Source: RGIG4097 sp964637515 (GTDB taxonomy: Bacteria > Bacillota > Clostridia > Christensenellales > CAG-917). From it: 22,701 bases of DNA. Below are positions 21,304-22,701 of the stretch, one piece after another. Positions within the stretch are counted from its first letter, which is position 1. Every line of letters begins with the position of its first letter. The notes beneath the pieces were generated by a model. The model made no database searches, was not told the DNA's origin, and was given only the letters and a program-made list of their open reading frames with translations. A program made the translations under genes and the position numbers. Where the stretch lies: positions 1 to 22,701 of the forward strand of contig CAZWUI010000021.1 in assembly GCA_964637515.1 (NCBI GenBank), read 5' to 3'.

Positions 21304-22374
21304 ATGAATTTGTCTTTGAAAAACAAAAGTATCATTGCAATCGTTTTGTTCGTAGTGCTTGTTGCGGCTATGTTGCTCGTAACTGCACTCACGGACGTTG
21401 ACCTTGAAATTAGCAAAATACTCACCAAAAACGCCCTTCCCGAAGGGGAGTATCTTGCGACGGACGTATTCGGCGTTGCGCTCGAAGTGATAGGCAGTTC
21501 GGCGGTATATCTTGTGGCGGCATTCTGCATAATCATTTTGTTCTGGTGCTCGGTGCGTTTTATGAAACTCCGTCCTTTGAGAGAAATACTTGCGGTCATC
21601 TTCTTCGTCGGCGGAATCGTGGCGTTTTGGTTCTATATGAAGGACATTCTCGCTTATACCGGTGAACACGTAGGCGGTGCGGTCGGCGCTCTTTCGGAAG
21701 ATATTAGAGCGGGCAAGGACTATGCGGAAAGCGGAGCGTTCACTCTCGTTGCGGTGATAGCGGCAATAGTATTGAACCTTCTTGCAGTCGCGGCGATGAG
21801 GGGAGTCAAGGACGAAACTCTCAAAAAACTTCTCAAATTCGTGCTTGCATTTATCATAATGGCACTCCTTGCAAACCTTATCGTTATGGCAGTCAAAGTC
21901 CCCGTCGGACGTATGCGCTATCGTTCTATGAATAGCGAAGCGGGACAGGCGATGGGCGGTTTCGACAACTTCACTCGTTGGTGGCAGATGACGGGCAACA
22001 ACGACAAATTCTCTCGCGAAGAGTGTATCGCAATATTCGGTGCAACCGATGCGTTCAAATCATTCCCCAGCGGACACACTTGTGCGGCGGGTATGTGCTA
22101 TGCGCTCATCATGCTCCTTGACGTGCTTGACGTGAAAAACAAAAAAGTCAAAATCGCAGTATGGGTTGGCACAATCGCAATGACGGGTATCGTTGCAATC
22201 AGCCGTATCGTCGTCGGTGCGCACTATTTCAGCGACGTAATGATGGGCGGTACTCTTGCATTTGCATCTATGATAATCGCAAGAGAAATCGTGATATGCA
22301 AATTCTCGCACGTGAAAGCGATTTTCGGCAAAAACGAACCGCAAATCAGTGAAAATATTGCAATAGCGGAATAA
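21304..22374 (+). CDS. PAP2-family integral membrane phosphatase
   Basis: 356 residues with about seven hydrophobic segments (near 9-30, 55-82, 95-112, 147-165, 178-198, 262-275, 285-328). The PAP2 catalytic motifs are C1 KVPVGRMRYR (198-207), C2 FPSGHT (254-259) and C3 SRIVVGAHYFSD (300-311), with His258, His307 and Asp311 present. In C1 the usual Arg-Pro is Arg-Tyr. A 40-residue hydrophilic loop (about 210-250) lies between C1 and C2. Family members dephosphorylate lipid phosphates such as undecaprenyl pyrophosphate or phosphatidate at the membrane; the substrate is not determined here. GAGGTGA (21294-21300) fixes the ATG at 21304. It is monocistronic, divergent from tRNA-Glu. Confidence 0.88.
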   Translation: MNLSLKNKSIIAIVLFVVLVAAMLLVTALTDVDLEISKILTKNALPEGEYLATDVFGVALEVIGSSAVYLVAAFCIIILFWCSVRFMKLRPLREILAVIFFVGGIVAFWFYMKDILAYTGEHVGGAVGALSEDIRAGKDYAESGAFTLVAVIAAIVLNLLAVAAMRGVKDETLKKLLKFVLAFIIMALLANLIVMAVKVPVGRMRYRSMNSEAGQAMGGFDNFTRWWQMTGNNDKFSREECIAIFGATDAFKSFPSGHTCAAGMCYALIMLLDVLDVKNKKVKIAVWVGTIAMTGIVAISRIVVGAHYFSDVMMGGTLAFASMIIAREIVICKFSHVKAIFGKNEPQISENIAIAE

Positions 22375-22389
22375 ACATTGAAAAAACGC

Positions 22390-22418
22390 TTGCGAAATTA
22401 TCCGTCGTTTGATATAAT
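22390..22418 (+). promoter_or_regulatory. Promoter of tRNA-Thr, flanked by an inverted repeat
   Basis: TTGCGA (22390-22395), a 17-nt spacer and TATAAT (22413-22418). An 11-bp perfect inverted repeat (22385-22395 with 22418-22428) contains the -35 box in its left arm and spans from the end of the -10 to the start site in its right arm. Confidence 0.7.
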
Positions 22419-22432
22419 CGCAAGCGTTATAT

Positions 22433-22508
22433 GCTAGTGTGGCTCAGTCGGTAGAGCAGCTGATTCGTAATCAGCAGGTCGCCGGTCCGAATCCGGCCAC
22501 TAGCTCCA
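22433..22508 (+). tRNA. tRNA-Thr (anticodon CGU)
   Basis: 76 nt including an encoded CCA. The acceptor GCTAGTG pairs perfectly with CACTAGC; the D arm is GCTC/GAGC; the anticodon stem GCTGA/TCAGC holds the loop TTCGTAA with anticodon CGT; the T arm is GCCGG/CCGGC with loop TCCGAAT. It reads ACG codons, the minor Thr box, and is a single gene. Confidence 0.95.
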
Positions 22509-22544
22509 AAAAGCGTGTTGTACGTTTGTGCGACACGCTTTTTT
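22508..22544 (+). terminator. Intrinsic terminator of tRNA-Thr
   Basis: AAAAAGCGTGT (22508-22518) pairs perfectly with ACACGCTTTTT (22533-22543), the stem continuing inward with G-T pairs to the loop GTTT, with T6 at the end. It starts on the last base of the tRNA CCA. Confidence 0.88.
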
Positions 22545-22701
22545 CATCTACGGTGCCGAAAGTCGTACCTTCTATGACCTAAAAAATGGTTTTTTATTGC
22601 TTTTTATATTTTGATAATTCTGCTAGTTAAAAGGATTTACATTTTAATTTTTCGGGTGGTTTGGGGAAAATCGCATCTTTTTTATTTTCATAGAAAATAA
22701 T
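22545..22701. other. AT-rich sequence with no visible gene
   Basis: The last 157 bases hold no reading frame with a ribosome binding site and no further RNA gene that I can recognise. Confidence 0.5.

Noticed and set aside
1..22701. Insertion sequences, prophage or integrase genes
   Set aside because: No transposase, integrase or phage structural gene is visible in any frame; the repeats found are small and non-coding.

Overview
The window looks like a chromosomal segment of an anaerobic, fermentative, low-to-moderate GC Firmicute, probably an uncultured gut-type Clostridia relative. The grounds are strong GGAGG-type ribosome binding sites, canonical -35/-10 promoters with almost invariant 17-nt spacers, an oxygen-sensitive NAD-linked [FeFe] hydrogenase, a glycerol dehydrogenase/dihydroxyacetone kinase operon, and no respiratory genes. 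The taxonomic call is an inference from gene content only.

Layout. 1-322: hairpin-rich non-coding DNA ending in a promoter. 323-859 (+): a PRPP-dependent phosphoribosyltransferase. 999-4057 (-): gldA followed by a fused dhaK-dhaL gene, which together oxidise glycerol to dihydroxyacetone and phosphorylate it. 4285-5031 (+): NAD synthetase. 5289-13351 (+): a ten-gene operon that places the electron-bifurcating hydrogenase subunits HydC, HydB and HydA around a regulatory block. That block contains two DRTGG-domain proteins, two stand-alone GHKL ATPases, a HydS-like second [FeFe] hydrogenase, a PHP phosphoesterase and a thioredoxin-like ferredoxin. 13419-14174 (-): a DUF975-type membrane protein, apparently leaderless. 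14272-18681 (-): a 1469-residue exported, membrane-anchored protein with two metallophosphoesterase domains. 18887-20386 (+): an unknown lipoprotein that also has a C-terminal membrane anchor nearly identical to that of its divergent neighbour. 20438-20846: a promoter, two exact 152-bp tandem repeats and a terminator, read here as a candidate structured RNA. 20876-21021: a palindrome-rich dispersed-repeat stretch. Then tRNA-Glu(CUC) (-), a PAP2-family membrane phosphatase (+) and tRNA-Thr(CGU) (+).

The first half has a common redox theme: glycerol oxidation makes NADH, NadE makes the NAD pool, and HydABC can dispose of NADH plus reduced ferredoxin as H2. The operon probably couples catalysis to H2 sensing through the HydS-like protein and ATPase partners. 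That arrangement resembles the hydrogenase locus of Thermotoga maritima, so the module has relatives, but its signalling output is unclear. No hydrogenase maturases (HydE, HydF, HydG) are in the window.

The best candidate for something undescribed is the 20.4-20.85 kb transcript unit. It has a good promoter immediately before two identical 152-nt modules, several possible hairpins in each module, a 3' tail complementary to one arm of each module, and a strong terminator.
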